This document shows, piece by piece, positions 26,701 through 37,010 of a DNA stretch of 64,000 nucleotides; position 1 is the stretch's first letter, and every line of letters starts with the position of its first letter. Made by a program: the position numbers and the translations under genes. A model generated the notes under the pieces. The model did no database searches. It worked only from the letters and a program-made list of their open reading frames with translations, and was not told where the DNA came from. Origin of the DNA: Phoronis australis (Eukaryota; Phoronida; Phoronidae); contig NMRA01000383.1 in assembly GCA_002633005.1 (NCBI GenBank), positions 215,586 through 279,585 of the forward strand. The letters run 5' to 3'.

Positions 26701-29700
26701 ATTTCTCAAAGCTGAACTGATGAAACAACAGAATGAACATCAATTTAGTCTCGAACAGCTCTTACAAACAATAGAGTTAGTAACCAATACCAGAACAAGA
26801 GATAGACGTCTTCCTTCGCTGCCTCTGTGCCAGCACACACTGCCATGTCATTACAGCTGATGTCAAAACTTGACAACGGCAGTTTGGCTGAATCAGCACC
26901 TACATGTAATGAGAAATGTTCACTGATGCCTTCATCACTGCAGAATGCTTTCAAAGAAAAAAGCAACAAAACTTATACAGTTTCAGAGGAATACTTTATC
27001 AAAATGGTTCCAGACAAATTAAAGTTCATTGAATATTAGAGAGTCATGCCACATTTAAAATGTTGAGGTAAGATATAAGTAAAACTTTCAACATACCATG
27101 GAAAATCTGAACGGGTGTTTTGGAAAATGTCCTCAGATCCCACGACCTGCAATAAAGGCAAATGTGAGAGGTTTTCATTAACACGAATCCCCAGTGAGCC
27201 CTAGTCTTCCACTGATCACATTTCAATGCTATTCAACTCATTCTTCAGCCACTTTGCACAGGCACACTACAAGCACAGGCACACTACAAGCACAGACACA
27301 CTACATGCACAGGCACAATACAAGCACAGGCACACTACATGCACAGACATACTACATGCACAGGCACACTACATGCACAGACACACTACATGCACAGGCA
27401 CACTACAAGCACAGGCACACTACAAGCACAGACACACTACATGCACAGGCACACTACAAGCACAGGCACACTACAAGCACAGACACACTACATGCACAGG
27501 CACACTACAAGCACAGGCACACTACAAGCACAGACACACTACAAGCACAGGCACACTACAAGCACAGGCACACTACAAGCACAGACACACTACAAGGCAA
27601 ACACTACCAACTGTTCATTTGGTTAGCATCAAAAACTCCTGAAAAGAAAGTCACTTTGACAAAATAACAATTCCATACTTCACACATGCCAAGGTGTTGA
27701 AGTAAAAGATGAGTTTTCATTCCCACTGGTTCACACTAGTTACTGCAACAAACAGCAGATAATTACAGGGAGCAGGAAATCACAAAACAAACAAGTTTGT
27801 ATCAAATCACAAAGGAAAATATTTGTGAAATTAGATGTGCACATGTAAGTCAAAAGTGCATCAAAGAAAAATGGCGTGGTGTTCATAACCAAATTGAAAG
27901 TGTAGGTGCTCAAAATCTCCTTTCCAACAAAGATGTTTTCGCTGGACTTCTGGAAAAATTTTAAGGCACTGGTGAGTTTTCGACAGAGGGGGAATGTCTA
28001 GAAATGACAATACATCAGGTGGAATTTTTCACCTGAACTGGGACAATTGGCAAGTATGCAATTGCCCACAGTGGCTAACTTTCAAAGAGAATGCTCTCGT
28101 CATTTATCAGTATGCAAAAACTTCATCAATAATCAACCCTCACCAACAGCCACTCAGAGGACACTAAAACGTAGAGATACAGGGCTTAATATCACCTCAA
28201 ATTACTGGAAGTACCTGACAGTTTTATCTAAAGATGATGAGTACAATATATTCCTGTCTGTTGGACTAAACCGGACACCTGTGATGACATCTTCATGCCC
28301 TGAAATGAAGATGAAAATAAAATGCATTTTAATTCAACTTATAAATTTGAGGGAGGACTACAAGCTCACTTTGATCATTTACTGCCAAGACTATCTCACC
28401 ATGTCAATAGAAGTTCATGATTACCGTACTCCCATGGGATAACGTCCAAGGTGTAAAAATTGAGAAATTCAACAATGGGTGTTGAGTCAACCATGACTGA
28501 TTAACAACAAAATCATCAAGTTTTGCCACATGGTTGATCCACTCATGCTAATGACATTTTTACACACAAGTACTAAAATTGTATGAGCCAAGACAGAGTG
28601 GATATTTTCAAGTATGACAAGGTGTCGTTGACCATTAACAAAAGGTAGTTAACATTCTCCTCAGATGGGCATTCACAAGGCTGCGTTTACAAGTGCCAAT
28701 CACCAAAACGCTTTAAAATCGTAATTTGTTGGTGGATTATTATGAAACTTTCAGGGTAAATTTTATTCATGTTGTTTTTCGACAATCTAAAATTATGACA
28801 TCATATGTTTAAGCAGGTATTTGCCTGGAAGACGATTCAAGATTTCAGTCAACGAAGGGTTTTGAAGACATTCCTACACCACAGGCTCGGACACATACCT
28901 CACCTCGTGCCTGACATTTCAAACACATATCCTGAATCAGAACGGTTTGGAATCTGAGTCAATTAAACCTCAATGATAAACCATTAAGTGGTCATTGCAC
29001 TAATCTTAATTCAAAAGTGAAGCGATAGACCAAAATTTCTTTACAAAAGCCAATATTGTTATTTGTCAATGAAATTGAGTTAAAAACAGAAAGAACACCC
29101 AACTCACTGATCAGTACATATGGCAGTGAAAGAGTAGTACGTCTCAGTCCCATAAATTGGCTGACAGGCGCTTAGCCGAGCATAGGTGTTTAAAAGTGAA
29201 AATTTGGAAATTTCAGGGTGAGCGTTAACTCAGACGATTAGGCAATATACTTCCCAGACAAACATAGCGCTCAATCCTAGAATTTACAACTCAAAACAAA
29301 GAAACGGTAAAAATTTTCCTCTTTGATTGGGACAGTGAAAAAGCATTTTGCTCAAAGTACCAAAGTTTGGAAATATGCAAAATTTGCTATCCCAAATTAA
29401 AGAATTATGAGAGACAAATTTTGCTATGGCAGCTATTTTTGACGATTTTATCTCAGATTTTGTTAATACAAAATGCAGTGTCCGATATCTGAGAAATATG
29501 ATGAATCCCAAAATTAACCATGTCCCAACCTTCAGAATCAAGAAATTCAATTTAGGCTCGAATTTTAGAGGTTGTCCCAAATTGTAGAATTTTTACAGTA
29601 ACTACTACTTTTACTTTGGAGGTGTATGGACTATTCGATGAACTGTATATCAAATGCAACTGCATTCCCAGATAACTGATCGGAGAAAGACATTTAAGTC

Positions 29701-30821
29701 TGCTGGAGTTGGTTGTCAGGGTATGACATCATTGGGCATGAATGCATTACTGGCCAGACCCAGAGCTTTGAATTAAAATTACAAAACAACTTCATACAGA
29801 GTAATATTTTGAAATTAATGGTCAACCTTTTCTCTTCAACAGATAATACTAGTCAGGAATCTCCTACACACCCCTTATGTCGTTATCAATAACAAAAAAA
29901 TTCTGATCTTAGTAAAGCAATAACATAATGGACCGAAATCATACCAAAAATGAAAATCTGATCAATCTTTTTCGCAAAACTACAGCACAAGCTTTCAGAA
30001 AGTTTTTTGAAATATTAACTAAATTGCAAAAAACCCACGAACTAAGTCAACCGCCTTAACGGAGCGTCTACAGTGTTCAAGCTTTACCTTGGATACTGCC
30101 ACAGCTAGCCAAGTTTTCCTTAGAGTAGATACGTATTCTGTAGTTGGAACTAGAAGCAGCTAGATAAGTGCTTCCACTGTCCAGAGCACTAGAAGACAAA
30201 ACAGCAGCAAAAATGAAGAATAATCAAGAACTTTTGTTTTATCACATTTGAACAATAATAATACAATATGATAAAATCTCGAAAATTACAGGACGAAACA
30301 CATTTAAGTTGCAACAATTACTTCAAGGTTCAACTCAGTCTCTCTCATTTTTGCAAGCTTGGAGACTTTACCTCAGCACTAGTGTCACACTCCCTCACCC
30401 NCACCAAATTTCAGAGTAAGAAGTTGTGCTTGGTTATGTAATTAGTTTTACAATGGGCCAGAATATACAAACTCAATTATCAAGCTAGTATGGGCATATT
30501 GCCTTTGTGTGGACATCTTGCAGCACATCACTACAATGCAGTACAACAACCAACTCACTTCCACAGACCACTGCAGCCATTCCAGTGTAGAAAGTTGTGT
30601 TCCGTAGGTTTTTGCTACAACTCACTTTCTTACAATGTTAAGTGGTCTAACCTATTTTTGACAAAAATCAGGTAACTAAAACACCTTTTAATTAACAAAC
30701 CATACCATTTTTGCATGTCTAGGTGGAGTATGTAGTCAGGCTCTGTCTCCTCTAGTGAAATGGCTGATTTTTCTGTCAACCTCAAATTAGACAATCCTCC
30801 TACCACGGTATCCATGCTCAT
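20726..30821 (-). CDS. WDR89: WD repeat-containing protein 89, complete gene, 12 coding exons
   Basis: Joining twelve minus-strand exons (30821-30706, 30188-30088, 28299-28215, 27146-27097, 26899-26791, 26058-25995, 25800-25669, 24715-24584, 23994-23915, 22699-22591, 21414-21334, 20788-20726) gives 1122 bases: 373 codons and a TGA stop. Every junction is GT-AG and reading phase is preserved throughout. The product has the length and order of WDR89 (387 residues in human): successive WD blades with WD-type dipeptides, the diagnostic FDI.CND and CAGTE segment, FHPTNSDRLATGSTDGLVSI, and LITGGEDSMICLWSPE near the end, then a basic Lys-rich tail as in the vertebrate protein. A propeller fold is expected; the molecular role of WDR89 is poorly defined. 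The first in-frame ATG (30819-30821) is chosen because an in-frame TGA lies just upstream. Confidence 0.96.
21334..21414 (-). CDS. WDR89: WDR89 coding exon 11
   Basis: Encodes HNLITGGEDSMICLWSPEQ, the last propeller strand of the family. The acceptor is TTACAG and the donor GTGAGT. Confidence 0.96.
22591..22699 (-). CDS. WDR89: WDR89 coding exon 10
   Basis: Encodes NGQVHLMPVDDDGQ (first residue split with exon 9) and LSGGHKDVVRCAYWDGQ, with the Gly-Gly-His lead-in typical of this blade. The acceptor is TTTTCAG and the donor GTATGT. Confidence 0.95.
23650..23664. mobile_element. Right terminus of a CAGTGGCGGATC-type element
   Basis: TAGATCCGCCACTG in WDR89 intron 9 is the same terminus as that of the elements at 33102-33272 and 35042-37764. 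The matching left end was not found, so this copy is truncated or decayed. Confidence 0.5.
23915..23994 (-). CDS. WDR89: WDR89 coding exon 9
   Basis: Encodes VDYLVDCLEIDGQLYLISGD, matching the family's DYLI-G-L...L-V-GG strand. It ends in phase 2 before GTAATT. Confidence 0.93.
24584..24715 (-). CDS. WDR89: WDR89 coding exon 8
   Basis: Encodes the blade SHIYCLTHIETFHIWDS and ends DIRDQYK. Acceptor CTTCAG, donor GTTAGT, phase 0 at both ends. Confidence 0.95.
25669..25800 (-). CDS. WDR89: WDR89 coding exon 7
   Basis: Encodes VIFHPTNSDRLATGSTDGLV and an acidic DDALEYTLN segment. This is one of the strongest matches to the vertebrate protein. Acceptor GTGCAG, donor GTAGGT, phase 0 at both ends. 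Confidence 0.96.
25995..26058 (-). CDS. WDR89: WDR89 coding exon 6
   Basis: Completes the Trp codon from exon 5 to give WDRRK. It then encodes a linker ending SECHMNDITQ, the usual His-Asx-Asp lead-in to a blade. It ends in phase 0 before GTAAGC. Confidence 0.93.
26399..26478. repeat. 26-base tandem repeat, three copies, in WDR89 intron 5
   Basis: AGTTTACTCTCACTGAGTAT followed by CAAATC repeats three times with three substitutions in the first copy. Confidence 0.9.
26791..26899 (-). CDS. WDR89: WDR89 coding exon 5
   Basis: Encodes SSFDISCNDMAVCAGTEAAK and then a hydrophobic VYLLFW strand. The FDI.CND...CAGTE pattern is specific to WDR89 among WD proteins I know. The acceptor is ATGTAG and the donor GTATTG. 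Confidence 0.95.
27097..27146 (-). CDS. WDR89: WDR89 coding exon 4 (50 bases)
   Basis: This small exon encodes SWDLRTFSKTPVQIFH, with acceptor TTGCAG and donor GTATGT. It is too short to stand out as an open frame. It is required because exons 3 and 5 only join in phase through it. Confidence 0.93.
27258..27595. repeat. 17-base minisatellite, ~20 copies, in WDR89 intron 3
   Basis: The unit CACAGGCACACTACAAG varies mainly at two positions (AGG/AGA and AAG/ATG). Triplets of units form a 51-base higher-order pattern in the middle of the array. No unit contains a stop codon in any plus-strand frame. Because 17 is not a multiple of three, all three frames stay open and each encodes the same 17-residue His/Thr-rich repeat. 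It lies in an intron and opposite in strand to WDR89, so it is very unlikely to be translated. Confidence 0.97.
28215..28299 (-). CDS. WDR89: WDR89 coding exon 3
   Basis: The acceptor is TTCATTTCAG. The exon encodes GHEDVITGVRFSPTDRNILY and a Ser-rich LDKTV strand, then AG|GTACTT. The split codon joins exon 4 to give TVRSWDLR, a canonical blade end. The exon lies antisense inside a chance plus-strand reading frame. Confidence 0.95.
29150..29245. repeat. Decayed relative of the 63299 MITE, upstream of WDR89 exon 3
   Basis: GGCGCTTAGCCGAGCATAGG followed by GAGCGTTAACTCAGACGATT resembles the interior of the 63299-63461 element (GGCGGTTAACCGAGCA and GGGCGTTAACCCGAACTATT). The ends are lost. It lies in WDR89 intron 2. 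Confidence 0.45.
30088..30188 (-). CDS. WDR89: WDR89 coding exon 2
   Basis: The acceptor is TTCTAG after a T-rich tract. The exon encodes ALDSGSTYLAASSNYRIRIY, the first propeller strands, and ends in phase 1 before GTAAAG. Confidence 0.95.
30706..30821 (-). CDS. WDR89: WDR89 coding exon 1
   Basis: Starts MSMDTVVGGLSNLRLTE and ends DYILHLDMQK with two bases of the next codon. The donor is GTATGG. A second ATG two codons on (30815) is possible. An in-frame stop at about 30834-30836 rules out a longer start. Confidence 0.9.
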
Positions 30822-32241
30822 CTTCTCCAAAGATCAACTGACAGTGACACCTTGTAATATTTCTTGAAAAGTCAAAAAACAATGTATTTAAATACACTGT
30901 CCCAATTTCATTGGGTGCAACAGCAATAAGACAGAAGTTAGAATGCGATCAACCTGATTTCATCTCTTGACGAATAGAATGAAAATTAATGAATTCACAG
31001 GTGGCTCAGACATCAACAGTAGGATGAGCAAAGCAACATGACCAAAAATTAGGCAAGTACTGAATTATACCATTTTTGGCCCATATTAACACACATATGG
31101 CATCATATCCCTTGGCACATGCACTGGAAAAATGACCGTGACGATTTGAGCAACTCAACAAAGGACTGTTCGGAAATTAAGTTTGATTGTGGGAGTATGT
31201 TTTTTTGAGCTGGGAAGAATTAAAGACATCAATGGCCTCCTAAGGTCTCTTTCTCTGCGCAAAAGGTACATACAGCAACATGACATTGATGATTTAATCA
31301 GTGAGTGTCAGTGTCAGGCATAATTCATCAATAACCTTCCAGCATACGGAGGGCCTAGGGGATGACTACCGTTTCTACTGCAGCCAGTTCAGACAGCAGT
31401 ATTACCTATGCTTGAGAGTGAGACATCACTGACACACTGGAAACAGACAGAACTGATAAGACAAGACTAGTGTCGTTGTTTCGACATCCTCAGCTTCTGA
31501 TCGTCCCCAATACACTATATATAATACTACAAGGTATGACACTTAGGACTAGAAATTCCACGGGTGCTTCACTTCAGCCGTCCATAGCAAACGCAAAACT
31601 AAATAAATTTACACAAAACAGACGTTCAACAAACCATGAGGAATTGTTCTTTCTCCCAATACCATTTACGGTGTCCTGCTTCACCGAGTTCGCAAGAAAT
31701 TTGTCACGATTTCATAACGTCTGTTTTGTGTATGTTTGCCTGGCCTCCTCCAAACCCACGTCAAAATGTAATACTCTAGTAGCAATTAAGGGTAGCATGC
31801 ATGTATCATGGTACTGCAGGGTTTATTTTGAGAACTCCACTAGAAATGCATGCGTCCTATACCCTTTTGCAGCTACAAGTCCGGGGAGTCTCCCTAACGA
31901 GAACCTTTTCCATTAGGTGACTGCTGTCCTGCCCTGGGGGGTGGGTTGGGATCCTGCTAGGTTTTCTTTTTATGATTTACTTCATGTGTTTGGGATGTGC
32001 TGACATTCTGAATTCTTTTTCTAATTTTTGGTACTTCTACATTTAACCTGTGTGCGTTATTCTTTGCTTCTAGGGGAACTGTCCTTGTCATTCTAACACT
32101 CTTAGTCTACTTAGCAGTGGCTTTATTTTCGGTACGGGGGGATAAGGTTAAATTTTTTGGGAAGTTTTTCATATCTGGCGAATATGTTGATTCCCAGGTG
32201 GGCCCCACACTTTTTTAGGGAGGAGGGGAATGTTGTAATCG
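30822..32241. other. WDR89 5' flank and intergenic
   Basis: The WDR89 promoter should lie just above 30836 on the minus strand, but no TATA or other clear motif is visible. A 148-codon plus-strand frame at 31470-31916 has no recognisable domain and no splice context. Confidence 0.45.
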
Positions 32242-32721
32242 TCAACATCATTCGTCCTTTATCTTTCTGTGGTGTTTTTTGATTTGTCAGTTTTATGGTT
32301 CCACGGATGTATCTTTTATTGATACTGCTGGCGGGAAGACGCTTTGACAACAAGCAATCAGGCAGTCGGGGATGGGCACCTGGATTGGGTTTTACTGAAG
32401 CTTGAGTAGCTGTGTATGCTGTGTTTTAACTGGTGAGTACTTCTAGAGGCCTAGTAGTGAACCTGCAGTAATACAACATAATTATCAACATCATTCGTCC
32501 TTTATATTTCTGTGGTTTCTAGTAATTTGTCAGTTTTATGGTTCCCCGGATGTTTGTTTTATTTATACTGCTAGCGGGAAGCTGCTGGCAGACTTTCAGC
32601 AAGCAATCAGGCTGTACGGAATGGTTACCTGGATTGGGTTTTAATGAAGCTTGAGTAGCTGTGTTTTAACTGGTGAGTACTTCTAGAGGCCTAGCTAGTG
32701 AACCTGCAGTAATACAACAAG
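32242..32721. repeat. ~243-base tandem duplication
   Basis: TCAACATCATTCGTCCTTTA begins at 32242 and again at 32485. Both copies run through TTGTCAGTTTTATGGTTCC, CCTGGATTGGGTTTTA, and GGTGAGTACTTCTAGAGGCC to GAACCTGCAGTAATACAACA. Small indels separate the copies. Confidence 0.93.
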
Positions 32722-33101
32722 GCAGAAAACCGCAAAACCTATTTCAGAAATTCAAAAGGTAATTGAAGAACCTCTCATTTTCATGCACGATACATTACAT
32801 AGACTAGTTGTAGTAAATGTCGACGTCAGTCTCGGAACCATAAAACTGACAAATCACAATAAATACTACAATTGGCGTAGCCGACAATTAATACTACATA
32901 GTGTATGACAGGTTTGTTCTAAAGATCGAGATAAACTGTGGTAGCTCACCCAATACTGCAACAACAACAACCTTCTCATCCTGAACACGCTGCTTCCGGA
33001 AAGATTGCACTGCCACCTACCACGAGTTACCAGAATCATAGAACTCTTTTCCTGACTTGATAAAGACTAAAATTGAGGGGCTCACTCTGACGTCCCTGGT
33101 A

Positions 33102-33272
33102 CCAGTGGCGGATTTAGAGGGGGGCCAAGGGGGCCATGCCCCCCCCCCTAAAATTCTCCCAGATTCCATTAGGCAGTTCGGGGATGCGAATGTCTGATGG
33201 GCAAAATACTGGCTAATATTCTGCCATATGCGGCATATGCCCCCCAACTCAAAATTCTGGATCCGCCTTTGG
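33102..33272. mobile_element. Short CCAGTGGCGGAT-ended MITE
   Basis: The ends are CCAGTGGCGGATT on the left and, reverse complemented, CCAAAGGCGGATC on the right. Just inside them lie G-run and C-run tracts, and GCCATATGCGGCATATGCC sits near the right end. It shares termini with 35042-37764 and with the end at 23650. Confidence 0.65.
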
Positions 33273-34136
33273 ATACCGTGTGAAGCCAATCGGAAAAGCC
33301 TTGAAAGGGACAAACTAGAATCATCACCATTTTGAGAAACATATACGTGCATGCTATTCACTTATTTGTAGGCCTACAGTTGCTTGTGCAATTGAACAAC
33401 TTTTTTAAAAGTTGTTTTAAAAAGCCTATAAGTCCAATTGGCCTCATTTTCAGTCCTCATTAATTACTAAGACGGGAGACGGCTTAAAATCGAGTTAATC
33501 TCATTATTTTCCAACCTGTAATGTATGTAATTTAAATAATTGTTGGAGTTAACCTGCCTTGTGACTGAATTCTGCACTCAAATTTGGTCCGATCTTACTT
33601 ATGCATGAGTTGTTGCAAAGAAATCAGTAAAATCAGGAAGACTCTTCCTGGTAAAATGCATTTCACTCTAAAAGTTCTAACTTTGATTACAACATAAACA
33701 TGTTCTTCTTCAAGTGGTGTCCACGTTGCTCAGTCACCAAGCATTAGTGGTACTTTGTTCGGTATTTGGCGGGATAACAGACTGCCTTTCCGGCCCTCTG
33801 GCATCTCATACCGGAGACAGAATATGAATAGTGAACGTGACATTACCATGATTAGAACAAAGACCGTATAATTATGAGTTCGAAAACTTCAATCCCTTGT
33901 AATACCCTTCGCCGGGGGGAATAAAACAGCGTAACACACTTTGCTTTACAACCGGCATTGTTGAGTACTGCATGGGCATGAGAAGAGGTTCTTAAAAACA
34001 AACCTAAAAGCTTTGTATTGGATTTTTTTCTGTTTTCTACTGCGTTGCACATATGTGCCAAACTTGCGGACAATGACACTGACCTGATAACTACCATGAC
34101 GGCAAACTATAGGTTTCACTGAACTGGTGGTCTGAC
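33273..34136. other. Intergenic; no gene recognised
   Basis: No exon-like or domain-bearing sequence was found on either strand. Confidence 0.5.
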
Positions 34137-35041
34137 AAGCTGTTTTACATGTAGAAGAATTAAAGGTTTTGTTGGAGCTGCTGAGTACATGTCAAATGAA
34201 ATAAATTGCTTTTCATTGTCGTTAATTATAACTATGCTGTGTGGAGGCCAGCGCAATTAACATTTAAAAAGAAACTCTTTCATGTTTTGAGACGCAAATT
34301 GAATAGGTTCTGACTGTATTCTGGGGATTCAGCACTGATGAAGTTGCCAACAATCAGTCATTCCAAGTATAGGCCCTGACGAAAATTTTGACACTGTGAA
34401 TTTTTTAAAAACGTACGTCGTTGTCCGGGTGGTCACGGCGGCGCAACACTGAGGTTTAAGTTCGCGTGGTCAAAGCCAAGAAAATGTAATCATGTGTTTA
34501 TGAACCGTGAAAAGCACGAGAAACGATTGTAGACGTCAAAAATGTGGACTGGACAAGCGATCTCTGAAAAAAATTGAAAGAACTTATGAAATATTCAGAT
34601 TCCGAGAGTGTGGTGACGTCTTAGTGCACTGGCCGCGGAGGGCCGCCCGTTGACAATGAGACCGCGGGACCAAGTAAACCTGCAAACAAAACTACAGTGT
34701 ATTGAGCCGTAAAAATTGGTTGATAACTTTCTAGAGACATGTGTAGAAGAGTAAAGGTTTTGTTGGAGATGCTGGGTACATCATTTTGTCAAATAAAATT
34801 GATTACTTTTCATTGGAGTCAAGTAGGCGTCCAGACCTCCCGGTGGTAGCCAAACTGAGCTTGATGGCGTCACAGCGCACTCGGTCCCGCCAGTGACGAG
34901 CCCGGCGGACCAAGTAAACCTGCATGCAAAACTACAGTGCACTTAGTCGTAAAAAGTAACTCTGTAGAGACATGTAGAAGGGATAATCGTTTCTTTTGGA
35001 GGTGCTGAGTACATGTAAAATGAAATTGATTGCATTTTATT
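34137..35041. repeat. Degenerate ~240-base tandem array, left part
   Basis: GGACCAAGTAAACCTGCA recurs exactly 240 bases apart (near 34667 and 34907), each followed by AAAACTACAGTG, a GTCGTAAAAA-like phrase, AGAGACATG, and GGAG(A/G)TGCTG(A/G)GTACAT. A diverged third tail lies at 34140-34225. The array resumes after the 35042-37764 insertion. Confidence 0.8.
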
Positions 35042-35189
35042 CAGTGGCGGATCTACGGGGGGGTTAAGGGGGTTTAAACCCCCCCTCGGGCCAGGACCCA
35101 AAAATTAAAAAAAAAAAAACGTCTCCAGCAAAACAAAAACGTCACCGCCAGCGTGTGTAAACCCCTAGTAAACCAACTTGGAAAAAATG

Positions 35190-35918
35190 NNNNNNNNNNN
35201 NNNNNNNNNNNNNNNNNNNNNNNNNNNNNNNNNNNNNNNNNNNNNNNNNNNNNNNNNNNNNNNNNNNNNNNNNNNNNNNNNNNNNNNNNNNNNNNNNNNN
35301 NNNNNNNNNNNNNNNNNNNNNNNNNNNNNNNNNNNNNNNNNNNNNNNNNNNNNNNNNNNNNNNNNNNNNNNNNNNNNNNNNNNNNNNNNNNNNNNNNNNN
35401 NNNNNNNNNNNNNNNNNNNNNNNNNNNNNNNNNNNNNNNNNNNNNNNNNNNNNNNNNNNNNNNNNNNNNNNNNNNNNNNNNNNNNNNNNNNNNNNNNNNN
35501 NNNNNNNNNNNNNNNNNNNNNNNNNNNNNNNNNNNNNNNNNNNNNNNNNNNNNNNNNNNNNNNNNNNNNNNNNNNNNNNNNNNNNNNNNNNNNNNNNNNN
35601 NNNNNNNNNNNNNNNNNNNNNNNNNNNNNNNNNNNNNNNNNNNNNNNNNNNNNNNNNNNNNNNNNNNNNNNNNNNNNNNNNNNNNNNNNNNNNNNNNNNN
35701 NNNNNNNNNNNNNNNNNNNNNNNNNNNNNNNNNNNNNNNNNNNNNNNNNNNNNNNNNNNNNNNNNNNNNNNNNNNNNNNNNNNNNNNNNNNNNNNNNNNN
35801 NNNNNNNNNNNNNNNNNNNNNNNNNNNNNNNNNNNNNNNNNNNNNNNNNNNNNNNNNNNNNNNNNNNNNNNNNNNNNNNNNNNNNNNNNNNNNNNNNNNN
35901 NNNNNNNNNNNNNNNNNN
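35190..35918. other. Assembly gap (run of N)
   Basis: 729 consecutive N. Reading frames drawn through it are meaningless. The true length may differ from the N count. Confidence 1.
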
Positions 35919-36039
35919 ACGAAACGCCCATGCCCATTGGCATTTATTTGATGTTAGTACTTCGGGTTTCAAGCGTTCAAACATTGGGACGTTTATTTCG
36001 AAAATTGCAAGAGATGCAAATGGGTCCTGGGATACATCG

Positions 36040-36504
36040 TCAAGGTTTGAAGTAGTCCATGATGAACGGAACAAATTTAGTTGCGCATGCTGTAAGTCTT
36101 TTGAATGGACTTGGTAACCTCAGGGGGCTTAATGCCAACTGAGCTGCGAAACGAGATGCTGCATTGTAGAGGTGGACAAGCTCATTGACACAACAGTTGA
36201 TGAAGTGCAAGCGTTGGGAACTAACGTCGAAGATGTCTGGGTAGAAAGGTTCTAAGACAAGCAAACCATTGGATCCGATATACTGATTCCTCGGCAGTCT
36301 AGGCAGCAGGTAGATTGGACCAACGTTCCTGGAGAAACATCCACGTAATAAGTTATAATTATTCACAGTTTGAAATAATGTCGGTTTTTTGTGCTTGTGT
36401 ACAATGAAAACGAAATAGAAATTATTTTTAGACATGCCAAATTTACCCAGTAACACCAGAGGGTCTGCGAGCGCACAGAAACTGATTCTGGTTTGTATTT
36501 CCAC
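36040..36504 (-). CDS. Unrecognised 154-codon frame inside the 2.7 kb element
   Basis: This is the longest uninterrupted frame outside the named genes and the N gap. It runs MEIQTRISFCALADPLVLLG to a Phe/Pro-rich end just before the gap. I recognise no transposase, reverse transcriptase or other domain. Its place within terminal inverted repeats suggests a remnant of an element protein, but chance is not excluded. Confidence 0.25.
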   Translation of the reverse strand: MEIQTRISFCALADPLVLLGKFGMSKNNFYFVFIVHKHKKPTLFQTVNNYNLLRGCFSRNVGPIYLLPRLPRNQYIGSNGLLVLEPFYPDIFDVSSQRLHFINCCVNELVHLYNAASRFAAQLALSPLRLPSPFKRLTACATKFVPFIMDYFKP

Positions 36505-36724
36505 ATGAGTCTATCTGCTTCATATCCAAAATCTTATTTCGCGTAGTGCGTAGTTAAATCTGTACCCAATACCTATTTCTTCCAGTGAGTACTACAGAAC
36601 CCTTCCTTGACAACCTCTCGCAGCAGTTGACCACCAGATGTGTAAACTACACGTATGAGCAACCACTGGGGATTAAAACGCGTCTAGAGAGAAGTTTCAA
36701 TTCAAAATTTTTTTGCAAAGTACG

Positions 36725-37010
36725 CTTTAGGTCTCACGACGGACCAGTCCAGCTTGATTTGTGTAGATATCGAGTTTCAGTGTACTTCTGGTCCCTCGGC
36801 GAACTAGTCTTGTGATGTTTTTTACCAAAGTGTGCTTTGTAAAACTATTTGTCTCAACCAGTACTGTTTGGTCCCGCGACAGATCGACTATTTTTGTAGG
36901 GATAATTAGCACATTTGTACTTTTGGTCTCGTGACGGACCAGGCCAGAGTTTTTGTGTAATCTCAGTGTACATCTGGTCCCTCTACGAACTACTCCTGTA
37001 TATCTTTTCA
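36725..37010. repeat. Degenerate ~60-70-base repeats with a TGGTC(C/T)C(G/T)CGACGGACCAG-like core
   Basis: Related cores appear near 36730, 36790, 36868, 36924 and 36972. They are spaced irregularly by 50-80 bases and linked by T-rich GTGTACTT or GTGTACAT phrases. Divergence is high, so this is an old array. Confidence 0.7.

Noticed and set aside
27194-27667. Three overlapping His/Thr-repeat proteins of 95-157 codons
   Set aside because: Product of a stop-free 17-base satellite in a WDR89 intron. All frames give the same repeat and there is no other coding evidence.
28047-28442. 131-codon plus-strand frame
   Set aside because: It lies opposite WDR89 exon 3, whose frame, splice sites and family match explain the open stretch.
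31470-31916. 148-codon plus-strand frame, considered as an SMG7 exon
   Set aside because: Contents do not resemble any part of SMG7 and there are no matching splice sites.
35074-36074. Several 250-310-codon frames on both strands
   Set aside because: They run through the N gap and contain almost no real residues.
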